NCBI RefSeq assembly: GCF_003605645.1
Contig: NZ_QVMU01000013.1
Coordinates: 51,545-115,544, forward strand
Length of the DNA: 64,000 nucleotides
Reading direction: 5' to 3'
From: Vibrio sinensis
GTDB taxonomy: Bacteria; Pseudomonadota; Gammaproteobacteria; Enterobacterales; Vibrionaceae
Part shown: positions 9,695 through 18,520 of the stretch, piece by piece
Layout of the letters: every line of letters starts with the position of its first letter
Numbering within the stretch: position 1 is the first letter of the stretch
The notes under the pieces: generated by a model
Databases searched by the model: none
What the model was told of the DNA's origin: nothing
Seen by the model: the letters and a program-made list of their open reading frames with translations, nothing else
Made by a program: the position numbers and the translations under genes

Positions 9695-10527
9695 AGTAGC
9701 CTCGGCACTTCGGTCGAGTAACCAAACTGATAGCTCTTGATGAGGGATACAATCTCTGTTAGTTCATCGCTATATTGATGATAGACAACCATATCATCGA
9801 CACATTGATTGGTAAGAACTCGCGTCAAATTAGGGTTATAAGCAATATCTAAATATTCAAGATTAGGGAGCCCATTTAGCGTTATTTCAGCTAAGTGTTG
9901 ATTGTACGACAGGTAAAGTTTTTTGAGTCTCTCTAAACCTGAGATATTCCACGATACTCGCTTATTTTGAATTAAGTTCAAACCCTCAGTCACAGTAAGA
10001 TTCGATACGTTTACGTTTCCATCGAGGGGGTTGTTGTACAAACTGATGTATTTTGCTTGGATGCCACGAAGATCGATTTCATGAATGTCATTCTGCTCTA
10101 GCTCGAGAATCTCTAACGTTAAGGAACTCAATTGCTTAAATAGATATGATAAATCTATCGGATTGAGCATATTATTAATTTGAAGTTTGGTTAACTTAGG
10201 GTAGTTTGAGATATTCAGTCTATCGACTTGGGTATTGGAAAGGTTCAACCACGAGACTTTCGATAACACTCCCATCGTCGTGAGATTCTCATCTGTTGTC
10301 GCCGTATTACTTAGATCCAGTTGAACTAAATGTTCGAATTGCTTGAACAGTAAATAATCATCTTGGTCTAACTGCACAAATGAACAATCGACTAACGTAC
10401 CTGATGCACTCTTCTTAATTTTGCAGCCTATCGCTTCCATTTGTGAAAATGGGTATTGAATAGGTTGTGCCCTGGCAATGCCAGATAGCAATAAGCCAAT
10501 CAAAGAAATGAACAATGAGTGATGCAT
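9691..10527 (-). CDS. Secreted leucine-rich-repeat protein
   Basis: A 278-residue exported protein. The signal peptide is MHHSLFISLIGLLLSGIARA, with likely cleavage after ARA. From about residue 65 to 245 there are irregular leucine-rich repeats (VQLDLSNT, SWLNLSNT, LEILELEQNDI, YISLYNNPL, KKLYLSYNQ, EYLDIAYNP). Cysteines near residues 35 and 48 could pair in a capping motif. It is the first gene of a two-gene unit, coupled by a four-base overlap to the diguanylate cyclase. It may act as a periplasmic ligand-binding partner of that cyclase's sensor domain. This is inference from the coupling. Confidence 0.8.
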   Translation of the reverse strand: MHHSLFISLIGLLLSGIARAQPIQYPFSQMEAIGCKIKKSASGTLVDCSFVQLDQDDYLLFKQFEHLVQLDLSNTATTDENLTTMGVLSKVSWLNLSNTQVDRLNISNYPKLTKLQINNMLNPIDLSYLFKQLSSLTLEILELEQNDIHEIDLRGIQAKYISLYNNPLDGNVNVSNLTVTEGLNLIQNKRVSWNISGLERLKKLYLSYNQHLAEITLNGLPNLEYLDIAYNPNLTRVLTNQCVDDMVVYHQYSDELTEIVSLIKSYQFGYSTEVPRLL

Positions 10528-10980
10528 AGCGTTAATTCATACGACCTTTATTTATCAAGTATTGCTCCATTTATTTATGTAAATAAAACAAAGCCAAGAT
10601 ACCGTAATGTGATATCTCGCACATTATACGCAGAATGAGACATAATTCTTATTGATTCAGTCCAAAATTCATAACTAGCAACAATGATTATTTTTATCGA
10701 GACGACAAGCAACATCTGTTTTTACTTATATCAATGCTTTAAACATTAGTTTCAGGACAAATGCACAAGCGATAAACTAATGAGTATAGTTAATATCGAT
10801 TGGGATTTAGATTGGTAATATAAAGCGGAAAACTAGATTAACGCGAAGAAAATCGATAACGCTATTTGCGATATGCTTTTTAATACTTAGTAGAGATTAC
10901 AGTGAGGATTCACTAAAACTAAAAACGTGTTGCGATAGAAGAGAGGGGGAAAGGTAAAGCAAAATGACGAAACAGAACGA
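10528..10980. other. Intergenic region, no gene seen
   Basis: About 450 AT-rich bases between the LRR gene start and the cold-shock terminator. It presumably holds the LRR-cyclase promoter. I see no convincing coding frame or repeat. Confidence 0.6.
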
Positions 10981-10985
10981 AAAAC

Positions 10986-11016
10986 TGGCGTAAACAACAC
11001 AAGGTTGCTTACGCCA
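10986..11016 (-). terminator. Terminator of the cold-shock gene
   Basis: Stem TGGCGTAA / TTACGCCA, extended by CAAC/GTTG across one mismatch. On the minus strand it is followed by GTTTTTC. Confidence 0.8.
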
Positions 11017-11025
11017 ATCTTAAAA

Positions 11026-11235
11026 TTATAGCACTACTACGTTAGCAGCTTGTAGGCCTTTTTGGCCTTGCTCTACTTCAAAAGACACTTTTTGGCCTTC
11101 AGCAAGAGTTTTGAAACCTTCAGTAGCGATAGCACGGAAGTGAACGAATACGTCAGCGCCGCCGTTGTCTTGAGTTAGAAAACCGAAACCTTTCTCTTCG
11201 TTAAACCACTTAACGATACCAGTTGTTTTAGACAT
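11026..11235 (-). CDS. Cold-shock protein, CspA family
   Basis: A 69-residue OB-fold RNA chaperone. RNP1 is KGFGFL and RNP2 is DVFVHF, with the usual start [17 protein letters not shown]. It melts RNA structure and helps translation at low temperature or in stationary phase. A promoter is visible about 180 bases upstream, leaving the long 5' leader typical of cold-inducible csp genes. Which paralogue this is (CspA, C, D or E type) cannot be decided by sequence alone. Confidence 0.95.
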   Translation of the reverse strand: MSKTTGIVKWFNEEKGFGFLTQDNGGADVFVHFRAIATEGFKTLAEGQKVSFEVEQGQKGLQAANVVVL

Positions 11236-11441
11236 TTTATGTCCCTTATATTTAAAATTTAATTAAAGTTATCGCAATGCGATGTGCTGGTTGTTTGAAT
11301 TACTGCTGTTAAACATAAGGGAAACACTGAGGATTACAACTTTACGAAGGTCTTCTGAGGGTGTTACTTTACTTAATATTTCATTCATAACTCTAAGCAG
11401 CCGAGCGAGTTAAATACTACAGCATTCCTCGCAGCTGTAAA
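11236..11441 (-). promoter_or_regulatory. Cold-shock promoter and long 5' leader
   Basis: On the minus strand a -35 TTTACA (11436-11441) and a -10 TAGTAT (11414-11419) are spaced by 16 bases. Transcription from there gives a leader of about 170 bases before the ATG, as in csp genes whose leader acts as an RNA thermosensor. Confidence 0.6.
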
Positions 11442-11773
11442 GGGAAATCTTCTTTCTTTTGTGATTTTTTTCTATCCTGATGACTCCATTACGCAAAGAT
11501 CAATAGGTTCCAAGAATACGTTACTCTAACTTTACGAAACAATGCGCTCTCACACCTGCTATTAACTACCTCCAACTTGCTATTGGAACGCTGTATACAT
11601 CAATTGTCAGGCTCATTTTTCTTAAAAGCAAAACCCCAAAAGTGCCTCCCAAACTGATAAAAAACCAGCATGTGTTTCTTGCGATTCCTTGTGACCCCTC
11701 CATCAATTGCCGCTCTATTGTTTTTCGTTGCAGTAAAGTACTGACATACAACTGCCATAAAAACGAATCAGAA
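11442..11773. other. Intergenic region, no convincing gene
   Basis: It lies between the cold-shock promoter and the Pho box. A 78-codon minus-strand frame (11566-11802) is present, but it overlaps the Pho box and looks like no known protein, so I did not call it. Confidence 0.5.
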
Positions 11774-11818
11774 CTGTCAAATAACTTACTCCAAACCGTC
11801 ACATTGTCCCCCTAGCAT
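11774..11818 (+). promoter_or_regulatory. PhoB box and -10 of the organophosphate importer operon
   Basis: Three 7-base units in 11-base register: CTGTCAA (11774), CTTACTC (11785) and CCGTCAC (11796). The consensus is CTGTCAT. The outer two match well and the middle one poorly. A -10-like TAGCAT (11813-11818) begins 10 bases after the last unit, the spacing seen in PhoB-activated promoters where the box replaces the -35. Confidence 0.6.
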
Positions 11819-11859
11819 ACACATCGAACTTACTGATCGAGTCCCAAAGGATAAAGACA

Positions 11860-12936
11860 ATGGAAACTTTACTTAGTCGCTCTACCGCTGCATCCGTTCT
11901 GCTGTTGACCACGACATTATCGGTACCCGCTTATTCAGCATCGACACAAGACACCAACCTACAAGCATTAGTGAAAGCCGCACAACAAGAAGGAGCCGTT
12001 TACAGTGTTGGCATGCCAGACAGTTGGGCCAATTGGAAAGGAACCTGGGCCGACCTCAATACCCATTACGGCTTGAAACATCAAGATACAGACATGAGCT
12101 CAGCGCAAGAGATCGCCAAATTTGAAGCAGAAAAGAAAAATGCAACTGCGGATATTGGTGATATTGGCTTTGCATTTGCTCGTGTTGCGGTAAATAAAGG
12201 GGTTACCCAACCATACAAACCGACCACCTGGAATGACATTCCTAATTGGGCAAAAGATAAAGATGGTCACTGGGCTTTAGCTTATACCGGAACTATTTCG
12301 TTTATCGCTAATAATACATTGGTCGATAACCCACCGAAAAACTGGAGCGACCTATTAACCGGGGATTACAAGGTAACCGTTGGTGATGTCGGTGTTGCTG
12401 CTCAAGCCAACAATGCCATTCTCGCCGCGGCCTTTGCCAATGGTGGCGACGAATCCAACTTGAAGCCCGCGATCAAATTCTTTGCCGAGATCGCCAAACA
12501 GGGCCGTTTGTCATTTACCGATCCAAACATGGCTACGCTTGAAAAAGGCGAAGTTGAAGTGGCCATTATGTGGGATTTCAACGCGCTAAATTACCGCGAC
12601 AAAATTGACCGTGAACGCTTTACCGTTACGATTCCCCAAGATGGTTCGGTCATTTCAGGCTATACCACCATCATCAATAAATACGCTAAAAACCCTAACG
12701 CAGCCAAACTTACTCGCGAATATATCTTCAGCGATCAAGGGCAAATCAACCTCGCTGACGGTTACGCACGCCCTATTCGTACCAGCATAACCTTGCCAAA
12801 AGCAATTCAAGATAAGCTGCTGGCCAATGACCAATACGGCAATGTTCACCCAGTTAGTGATTTCTCTGCATGGGAAAAATCGTCGCGCAAACTACCGCGT
12901 CAATGGCAAGAGAGTGTGTTGATTCACCAACAATAG
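11860..12936 (+). CDS. ABC transporter periplasmic substrate-binding protein
   Basis: A 358-residue extracellular solute-binding protein (Fe3+/polyamine/phosphonate-type family). The signal peptide is about residues 1-27 (SVPAYSA), then a two-lobe binding fold with motifs such as EKKNATADIGDIG, PKNWSDLL and KGEVEVAIMWDFNA. It is the first gene of a six-gene operon with two permeases, an ATPase and two phosphoester hydrolases, behind a Pho box. The ligand is therefore probably a phosphorus compound, either a phosphonate or an organophosphate. It looks related to 2-aminoethylphosphonate binding proteins, but I cannot confirm that. Confidence 0.85.
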   Translation: METLLSRSTAASVLLLTTTLSVPAYSASTQDTNLQALVKAAQQEGAVYSVGMPDSWANWKGTWADLNTHYGLKHQDTDMSSAQEIAKFEAEKKNATADIGDIGFAFARVAVNKGVTQPYKPTTWNDIPNWAKDKDGHWALAYTGTISFIANNTLVDNPPKNWSDLLTGDYKVTVGDVGVAAQANNAILAAAFANGGDESNLKPAIKFFAEIAKQGRLSFTDPNMATLEKGEVEVAIMWDFNALNYRDKIDRERFTVTIPQDGSVISGYTTIINKYAKNPNAAKLTREYIFSDQGQINLADGYARPIRTSITLPKAIQDKLLANDQYGNVHPVSDFSAWEKSSRKLPRQWQESVLIHQQ

Positions 12937-12987
12937 CCCGTAATCAATATCTAAAACTCCTATTTTAGAACTCATAGAGAAAATGTA

Positions 12988-13812
12988 ATGAGCAACAAGG
13001 TTATCCTTATTGTTCTAGATGGCCTCAACTACCCGGTAGCCCGTGATTGCATGGGCTACCTCAATGGTCTACTAGAACAACAACGTGCGACACTTTATTC
13101 CATCCAGTGTGAATTACCGTCGATGTCACGACCTTTATACGAATGCATTCTGACGGGCGTGCGCCCAATCGACAGCGGTATCGTCAATAATGACATTGTC
13201 CGTTTATCGCATCTGCAATCGATTTTTAGTCTTGCTACCGCGCAAGGTAAAGTCACCGCGGCGGCGGCCTACCATTGGGTCAGTGAACTTTATAACCAAG
13301 CGCCTTATCAAGCCGTACGCGACCGCTTTACCAACAACAAAGCACTCAATATTCAACATGGCTGCTTCTATCATTGGGATCATTACCCTGATGAAGCACT
13401 CTTTTTGGATGCCGAGCATTTACGCCTGACCCATCAGCCGGACTTTTTGTTGGTTCACCCAATGAACATTGACGATTTAGGCCACAAATATGGCGTGGAT
13501 TCGCGTCAGTATCGCAACAGTGCTCGTCACGCAGACATCATTTTGTCTCACTACATCGATGGCTGGTTAGCTGCCAATTACCAAGTGATCGTCACCAGTG
13601 ATCATGGCATGAACAACGATTTATCCCATGGTGGCATTTTACCTGAAGAGCGCGAAGTACCGATGTTTGTCATCGGCAACCAGTTTTCGCATCAGGGCGC
13701 TGATACTCAAAAAACAATCGAAGTGAAACAAACCGAGATTTGTGGCTTGATTTGCCAACTGCTTAATCTCGAACACGACAAACCCTACACTCCGGAGTTA
13801 CTGGCGTTATGA
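12988..13812 (+). CDS. Alkaline-phosphatase-superfamily phosphodiesterase/phosphonate hydrolase, cytoplasmic
   Basis: A 274-residue type I phosphodiesterase/nucleotide pyrophosphatase-like protein. Metal ligand Asp11 is in VLDGLNYP, and the nucleophile region reads LPSMSRPLYECILTG, where Ser replaces the usual Thr of NPP enzymes. Further metal ligands lie in NIDDLGHKYG, TSDHGMNND and LSHGG. There is no signal peptide, so it acts on an imported substrate. Its stop overlaps the first permease start by four bases. Likely activities are phosphodiester or phosphonoacetate-like cleavage. The exact substrate is unknown. Confidence 0.8.
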   Translation: MSNKVILIVLDGLNYPVARDCMGYLNGLLEQQRATLYSIQCELPSMSRPLYECILTGVRPIDSGIVNNDIVRLSHLQSIFSLATAQGKVTAAAAYHWVSELYNQAPYQAVRDRFTNNKALNIQHGCFYHWDHYPDEALFLDAEHLRLTHQPDFLLVHPMNIDDLGHKYGVDSRQYRNSARHADIILSHYIDGWLAANYQVIVTSDHGMNNDLSHGGILPEEREVPMFVIGNQFSHQGADTQKTIEVKQTEICGLICQLLNLEHDKPYTPELLAL

Positions 13813-14720
13813 GTACCACTGTCATTTCACAATCAAGTACCGCCTATCAATCTAGGACACATTCAGCACTCAATCGATTGAAAGGCTTAAAACCCGTTCT
13901 GTGGCTCGTCCCCTTTGCTTTGTTTTTCTACCTGTTTCAGCTCGCGCCAATGGCGTGGGTTTTCATCAATAGCTTTATTTATGAAGAGGCGTTTTCGTTA
14001 GAGAACTACATCGAAGTGCTTGATTCTGCCTTTATGCTGCAAGCGTTTGGCAACAGTCTTTGGCTCGCCGTATGGTCGAGCCTATTCGGTTTAATGATCG
14101 CGACTTTACTGGTTGCGTCACTGCGCCGTGTCGATAGCAAAATTCGCGATGGGGTGATCGCCTTTACCAATATGAGCAGTAACTTTTCCGGTGTTCCTTT
14201 GGCATTCGCTTTTATCATTATTTTAGGCACCAATGGGGCGATTACTTTACTGCTAAAACAGCATGGCTTATTAGGGGATTTCGACCTTTATGGTCAATGG
14301 GGATTGCTGATCATTTACGTCTATTTCCAAATCCCACTGGCGGTTTTATTGCTCTACCCTGCTTTTGATGCATTGAGCGATGACTGGCAAGCGGCAGCCT
14401 CACTATTGGGGGCTAAAACGTGGCAATACTGGAGCAAAATCGCCTTACCCGTGCTTTCACCAGCGCTGCTTGGCACCTTCATTATTTTGATCGCCAATGC
14501 GATTGGTGCCTACGCCAGTGTCTATGCACTCACCTCTGGCAACTACAACGTGATTACGATTCGCATTGCCAGTCTTGTCTCGGGTGATCTCTTCCTTGAG
14601 CCTAACTTAGCCGCTGCTATTTCTGTGGTGCTGATGGCTATGCTGGCCTTTATTACCGTCATCAACCAATGGCTCATCTCAAAGAGTTACGCAGGAAAGA
14701 AGTCTCATGCAAAACGTTAA
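13809..14720 (+). CDS. ABC transporter permease
   Basis: A 303-residue inner-membrane permease with six predicted helices and the EAA loop DDWQAAASLLGAKTWQYWSKIALP that docks on the ATPase. It overlaps the preceding hydrolase by 4 bases and the next permease by 14. It forms a heterodimer with that permease, in the polyamine/phosphonate-type (PotBC-like) arrangement. Confidence 0.9.
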   Translation: MSTTVISQSSTAYQSRTHSALNRLKGLKPVLWLVPFALFFYLFQLAPMAWVFINSFIYEEAFSLENYIEVLDSAFMLQAFGNSLWLAVWSSLFGLMIATLLVASLRRVDSKIRDGVIAFTNMSSNFSGVPLAFAFIIILGTNGAITLLLKQHGLLGDFDLYGQWGLLIIYVYFQIPLAVLLLYPAFDALSDDWQAAASLLGAKTWQYWSKIALPVLSPALLGTFIILIANAIGAYASVYALTSGNYNVITIRIASLVSGDLFLEPNLAAAISVVLMAMLAFITVINQWLISKSYAGKKSHAKR

Positions 14721-15492
14721 CCTTCGTTTTCATCAAACCGTGGTGTATTCCATCGTTGGCATCATGTTGGTGCCCATTCTTGCAACCCTCATTTATTCGC
14801 TTTCTTCGAGTTGGGGCGCCACCATTTTGCCTGATGGTTTTAGTTTAGATTGGTATATTAAGCTACTTACCGACCCGCGTTTTTTACACGCTTTTGGCCG
14901 TTCATTGTTCATCTGCATTGCATCACTCGCCTTGAGTGTGGTGCTGGTGTTGCCGGCGATTTTTGTGGTGTTTTATTACTTTCCAAAACTCGACAAGGTA
15001 ATGAACATCCTTATCTTGCTGCCGTTTGCTGTGCCGCCAGTGGTCTCATCGGTTGGTCTATTGCAGCTTTATGCCGACAGTGAAATCACTTTAATTGGTA
15101 CGCCTTGGATCTTGATCGGCACTTATTTCACCATTGCCTTACCTTTTATGTACCGCGCTCTAGCCAACAGTTTTGAAGCGATCAATTTGCATGATTTGAT
15201 GGATGCCGCTCACCTGCTTGGCGCAAGCACCAGTAAAGCTTTCTTGTTGATTATTCTGCCTAACTTAAAGAAAGGCTTGATGGCGTCACTGTTTCTCTCT
15301 TTCTCATTCCTATTAGGCGAATTCGTGTTTGCCAATATTCTGGTGGGTACACGTTATGAAACACTACAAATCTACCTATTTAACATGCGTCAAACTAGTG
15401 GTCACTTTACCTCTGCACTGGTCATGACCTACTTCCTGTTTATATTTTTACTAACTTGGCTAGCAAGCCGTTTCAGCCAAGGAGCCAAATAA
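14707..15492 (+). CDS. ABC transporter permease
   Basis: A 261-residue second permease, PotC/PhnV-like. It has six membrane helices and the EAA loop HDLMDAAHLLGASTSKAFLLIILP. It starts inside the previous permease gene, and its TAA shares one base with the ATG of the ATPase gene (TAATG). Translation of the transporter subunits is therefore tightly linked. Confidence 0.9.
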   Translation: MQNVNLRFHQTVVYSIVGIMLVPILATLIYSLSSSWGATILPDGFSLDWYIKLLTDPRFLHAFGRSLFICIASLALSVVLVLPAIFVVFYYFPKLDKVMNILILLPFAVPPVVSSVGLLQLYADSEITLIGTPWILIGTYFTIALPFMYRALANSFEAINLHDLMDAAHLLGASTSKAFLLIILPNLKKGLMASLFLSFSFLLGEFVFANILVGTRYETLQIYLFNMRQTSGHFTSALVMTYFLFIFLLTWLASRFSQGAK

Positions 15493-16511
15493 TGAGCTAC
15501 GTAACCACAAACAACCTAACCAAACGCTTTGGTGACAATACCGTATTCGAAAACATTCAATTCACTATCGAACAAGGCGAATTCATTACCTTACTCGGCC
15601 CCAGTGGCTGTGGTAAATCCACCCTACTACGCAGCCTTGCTGGGCTCAATCCTGTCGATGGCGGTGAAATATGGGTCAACGGTGAAGAGATCACCCATCA
15701 AACACCACAACAACGTGGTATTGGCATGGTATTTCAATCTTATGCTCTGTTTCCCAACATGACCGTCGAGGGCAACATCGCCTTCGGCCTCAAAATGAAG
15801 AAGCTATCCAATGATGAGATCCTGTATGAAGTGGCTAAAGTGATTGAACTTGTTGATCTAAAAGGCAAAGAGAAGCAATACCCTCATCAACTTTCAGGCG
15901 GTCAAAGACAGCGAGTCGCTCTTGCGCGCGCACTTGTGGTAAAACCACGCATCTTGTTATTAGACGAACCTCTATCTGCACTGGATGCAAAAATTCGTAA
16001 ACACTTAAGACAACAAATCCGCGACATCCAAAAAGAGATGAATTTAACCACTATTTTTGTCACCCACGACCAAGAAGAAGCGATGATCATGTCCGATCGT
16101 ATCTTTCTAATGAATAAAGGACAGATAGTGCAAGCTGGCACACCAGAAGAAATTTACACCCAGCCTGCCGATGAGTTCGTCGCTGGCTTTATGGGTCATT
16201 ACAATCTAGTTGAAGCACAAAAAGCCAAACGGCTATTTAATATCGACACTGAATGGAAAGTGGCCATTCGCCCAGAGTCTATTTACGTCAAAGAACAGGG
16301 ACGTAAATACGGGCAGCATATTTCAGCTCCCCAAACTGGTACCATCAAAAACCACCAACTACTCGGTAACGTGATTCGCTACCAAGTGAATGTCGATGAA
16401 TGTGAGCTAACCGTTGATTTATTGAACCGTTCATCGGAGCGACTGCTCGCCAACGGTAGCCAGCTTGAGCTACTGTTTAACCTCAACGAAATTCAACCAG
16501 TGAGAGCATAA
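15492..16511 (+). CDS. ABC transporter ATP-binding protein
   Basis: A 339-residue ATPase of the PotA/PhnT type. It has Walker A GPSGCGKST, Q-loop FQSYALFPNMTV, signature LSGGQRQRVALARAL, Walker B LLLDEPLSALD and the switch His in FVTHDQEEA. A C-terminal TOBE-like domain follows (about 240-339). An upstream in-frame ATG exists at 15456, but the ATG at 15492 has AAGGAG at good spacing and starts with the usual family N-terminus. It powers the importer encoded around it. Confidence 0.92.
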   Translation: MSYVTTNNLTKRFGDNTVFENIQFTIEQGEFITLLGPSGCGKSTLLRSLAGLNPVDGGEIWVNGEEITHQTPQQRGIGMVFQSYALFPNMTVEGNIAFGLKMKKLSNDEILYEVAKVIELVDLKGKEKQYPHQLSGGQRQRVALARALVVKPRILLLDEPLSALDAKIRKHLRQQIRDIQKEMNLTTIFVTHDQEEAMIMSDRIFLMNKGQIVQAGTPEEIYTQPADEFVAGFMGHYNLVEAQKAKRLFNIDTEWKVAIRPESIYVKEQGRKYGQHISAPQTGTIKNHQLLGNVIRYQVNVDECELTVDLLNRSSERLLANGSQLELLFNLNEIQPVRA

Positions 16512-16512
16512 A

Positions 16513-17172
16513 ATGCCAAAATCACTCTATGTATTTGATATGGATGACACACTCATTAATGGTGATTGTGCTGTGATCTGGAATGAGTTTTTAGTATCGA
16601 AAGGTATTGCGAATCAAGCCAACTTCCTTGAGGAGGACCGACGCTTAATGTCGCTTTATGCGCAGGGCAAAATGAACATGGAAGACTACTTACAATTTGC
16701 CATGACCCCACTGCGTAATATCCCAGTCGAACAAGTAAAAGCCTGGGTTGATGAGTGCGTTGAGCATTGCATTCTTCCAAGACTATTCCCGCAAGCAAAA
16801 CAACGCATAGAAGAACTTACTCGCGATGGTTGTGACATGTTAGTCATTTCAGCAACCGTCACCTTTTTAGTGGCCACTGTCGCTAAACGCATTGGTATTA
16901 CGAATGCGTTAGGCATTGACCTTAAACAAAAAAATGGCATTTATACTAGTGAGATTCTCGGAGTACCTAGCTATCGAGAGGGTAAAGTCACACGCCTTGA
17001 GGCATGGCGCAGAACACAAGCCCAAGCCTATGCGCCAATTCACTTCTATAGTGATTCCATTAACGATCTATCATTATGCCAATACGCTGATTTCACTTAT
17101 TTGGTTAACCCCTGCCCTCGCTTACGCGAACACGCAGACCAACCTAACTGGATAATACTCAACTGGGGATAA
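16513..17172 (+). CDS. HAD-IB phosphatase (SerB-like)
   Basis: A 219-residue haloacid-dehalogenase phosphatase. Motif I is FDMDDT with the nucleophile Asp, motif II is VISAT, and motif IV reads YSDSINDLSL. There is no signal peptide, so it is cytoplasmic. It starts one base after the ATPase stop and is the last gene of the importer operon. It probably removes phosphate from the monoester that the upstream phosphodiesterase releases. A phosphocholine, phosphoethanolamine or glycerol phosphate substrate is possible but not shown. Confidence 0.85.
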   Translation: MPKSLYVFDMDDTLINGDCAVIWNEFLVSKGIANQANFLEEDRRLMSLYAQGKMNMEDYLQFAMTPLRNIPVEQVKAWVDECVEHCILPRLFPQAKQRIEELTRDGCDMLVISATVTFLVATVAKRIGITNALGIDLKQKNGIYTSEILGVPSYREGKVTRLEAWRRTQAQAYAPIHFYSDSINDLSLCQYADFTYLVNPCPRLREHADQPNWIILNWG

Positions 17173-17223
17173 ATCACCACCCCAACATGAATAACCTAAG
17201 CTCAGTAAATACTAGTAAATATG

Positions 17224-17245
17224 ATAGGGATGGTAACATCCCTAT
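17224..17245 (+). terminator. Operon terminator (weak T-tract)
   Basis: A perfect 9-base-pair stem ATAGGGATG / CATCCCTAT with a GTAA tetraloop, 52 bases after the HAD gene. Only TTT follows. Confidence 0.6.
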
Positions 17246-17482
17246 TTCATGCCAACACCAATGATGAACTCTTCACTTTCTGCCTCGCTTTCTCTCTAAA
17301 AATGGATCATTAGGTTTTGCTTCGTTTCAGTGTTGTCTCACAGTGATGAGCGTATGCTCAGCTCCAGAGAATATACAAAGCAAGCACTATACTCTCTTTA
17401 AATGTATTCCTGAATGGCTTCAAAAGCCTACATCGTGAAGTCATTTCGATATATCACAGAAACCAGCATAGAAGATCACATT

Positions 17483-18061
17483 ATGACATTGTCGCGAGTA
17501 AAAGAAGGCGTGGATGAATTATTTGCAAATCTGCCAAAATCAGAAAAAGTACTGCATGCATTGATCCTTGTTTGGGTCCTTGCACAGATCATTTCATCTA
17601 ATTTCATGCATGTTCACGCTGATACTCTATGGGGAAACATCAACCTCATGGCTAAGTTTCATGTTTACAGTGGGCTATTTTTAGTACCAATCACCTTGGT
17701 GTTCTTATACCGAGTTATTGCCCGTCGTAAAATCACCGACTTGTACCCATGGCTTTCTGGTAATTTTGAACTGATAAAAAAAGACATGGCGACCATACGA
17801 ACTTTTCGCCTACCTGAATCTCAACCAAGTGGCTTAGCGGCAACCGTTGAAGGATTAGGCTTACTCGCTTTATTACTTGCTTTGTTCACGGGCTCAATAT
17901 GGTACCTCTTTGCTAGTAACTCAGGTACGAGCCCGCTACTACTCGATATCCATAAAACCAGTGTTGGGCTTATTGAGGCTTACTTCTATGCGCATGGATT
18001 TATGGGTGTTTTGCATTTCGTTCAATGGTGGCGCATCAGATATAACGCGGATAATCGTTAA
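17483..18061 (+). CDS. Cytochrome b561-like membrane protein
   Basis: A 192-residue protein from the ATG at 17483. The frame extends back to 17414, but that stretch does not resemble the family. It has four membrane segments, with candidate haem-ligating histidines in KVLHALILV, AKFHVYSGL, DIHKTSVG and FYAHGFMGVLH. This is the pattern of diheme cytochrome b/b6-type proteins that move electrons across the inner membrane. It has no obvious redox partner next to it. A strong terminator follows. Confidence 0.75.
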   Translation: MTLSRVKEGVDELFANLPKSEKVLHALILVWVLAQIISSNFMHVHADTLWGNINLMAKFHVYSGLFLVPITLVFLYRVIARRKITDLYPWLSGNFELIKKDMATIRTFRLPESQPSGLAATVEGLGLLALLLALFTGSIWYLFASNSGTSPLLLDIHKTSVGLIEAYFYAHGFMGVLHFVQWWRIRYNADNR

Positions 18062-18124
18062 ACGTTAGTTATTACTTAGTTATTACGTCGATATAACTCC
18101 GACATCTAACCCATAAAATGGAAA

Positions 18125-18156
18125 CGCCCCTATATTCACTGAGTTATATAGGGGCG
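18125..18156. terminator. Bidirectional terminator
   Basis: A perfect 11-base-pair stem CGCCCCTATAT / ATATAGGGGCG with a 10-base loop. CTTTCC follows on the plus strand. It separates the cytochrome gene from the convergent His-rich gene. Confidence 0.85.
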
Positions 18157-18199
18157 CTTTCCTATCGATATCAATTGACTAGAGATAAAACCCCTCTAA

Positions 18200-18520
18200 T
18201 CACTCATGGTTGTGAGCTGTTTTATGGTGTTCCCGTGAATGCTCTTTATGATCATGTTGTTTGGTTTTATGGTGATGATGTTCATCATGCTCATGACGAT
18301 CACTATGGGTTTGCTGAGGATGCTTATGCCCCTCTGGGTTGCCACCATGTTGAGTATGTGGGTGACTTTTTTCATGGTCGCGGACTGCGTGATGATCTTT
18401 GTTATGCTTGTGTTCTACTTCACTACCGTAGCGACGTTCCATTTTTTCGTGATTAAACTCTGCGCCATGTTGGTTACCATGCATAGCTTCATTTTGGTTT
18501 TCTTGATTACTTTGGCTCAT
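18200..18520 (-). CDS. Histidine-rich hydrophilic protein
   Basis: A 106-residue protein in which 27 residues are His, with the rest mostly Lys, Glu, Asp, Gln and Asn. It has no signal peptide, no membrane segment and no Cys. His clusters include DEHHHHKTKQHDH. AAGGA stands upstream of the ATG. Such composition suggests binding or storage of Ni, Zn, Co or Cu, or an unstructured chaperone. No metal-transport gene is adjacent. The opposite-strand frame over the same DNA is hydrophobic and is probably its shadow. Confidence 0.6.
   Translation of the reverse strand: MSQSNQENQNEAMHGNQHGAEFNHEKMERRYGSEVEHKHNKDHHAVRDHEKSHPHTQHGGNPEGHKHPQQTHSDRHEHDEHHHHKTKQHDHKEHSREHHKTAHNHE

Noticed and set aside
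11566..11802. 78-codon minus-strand frame with a G-rich site before its ATG
   Set aside because: It overlaps the Pho box of the divergent importer operon, has no recognisable domain and has an odd composition. The regulatory reading is better supported.
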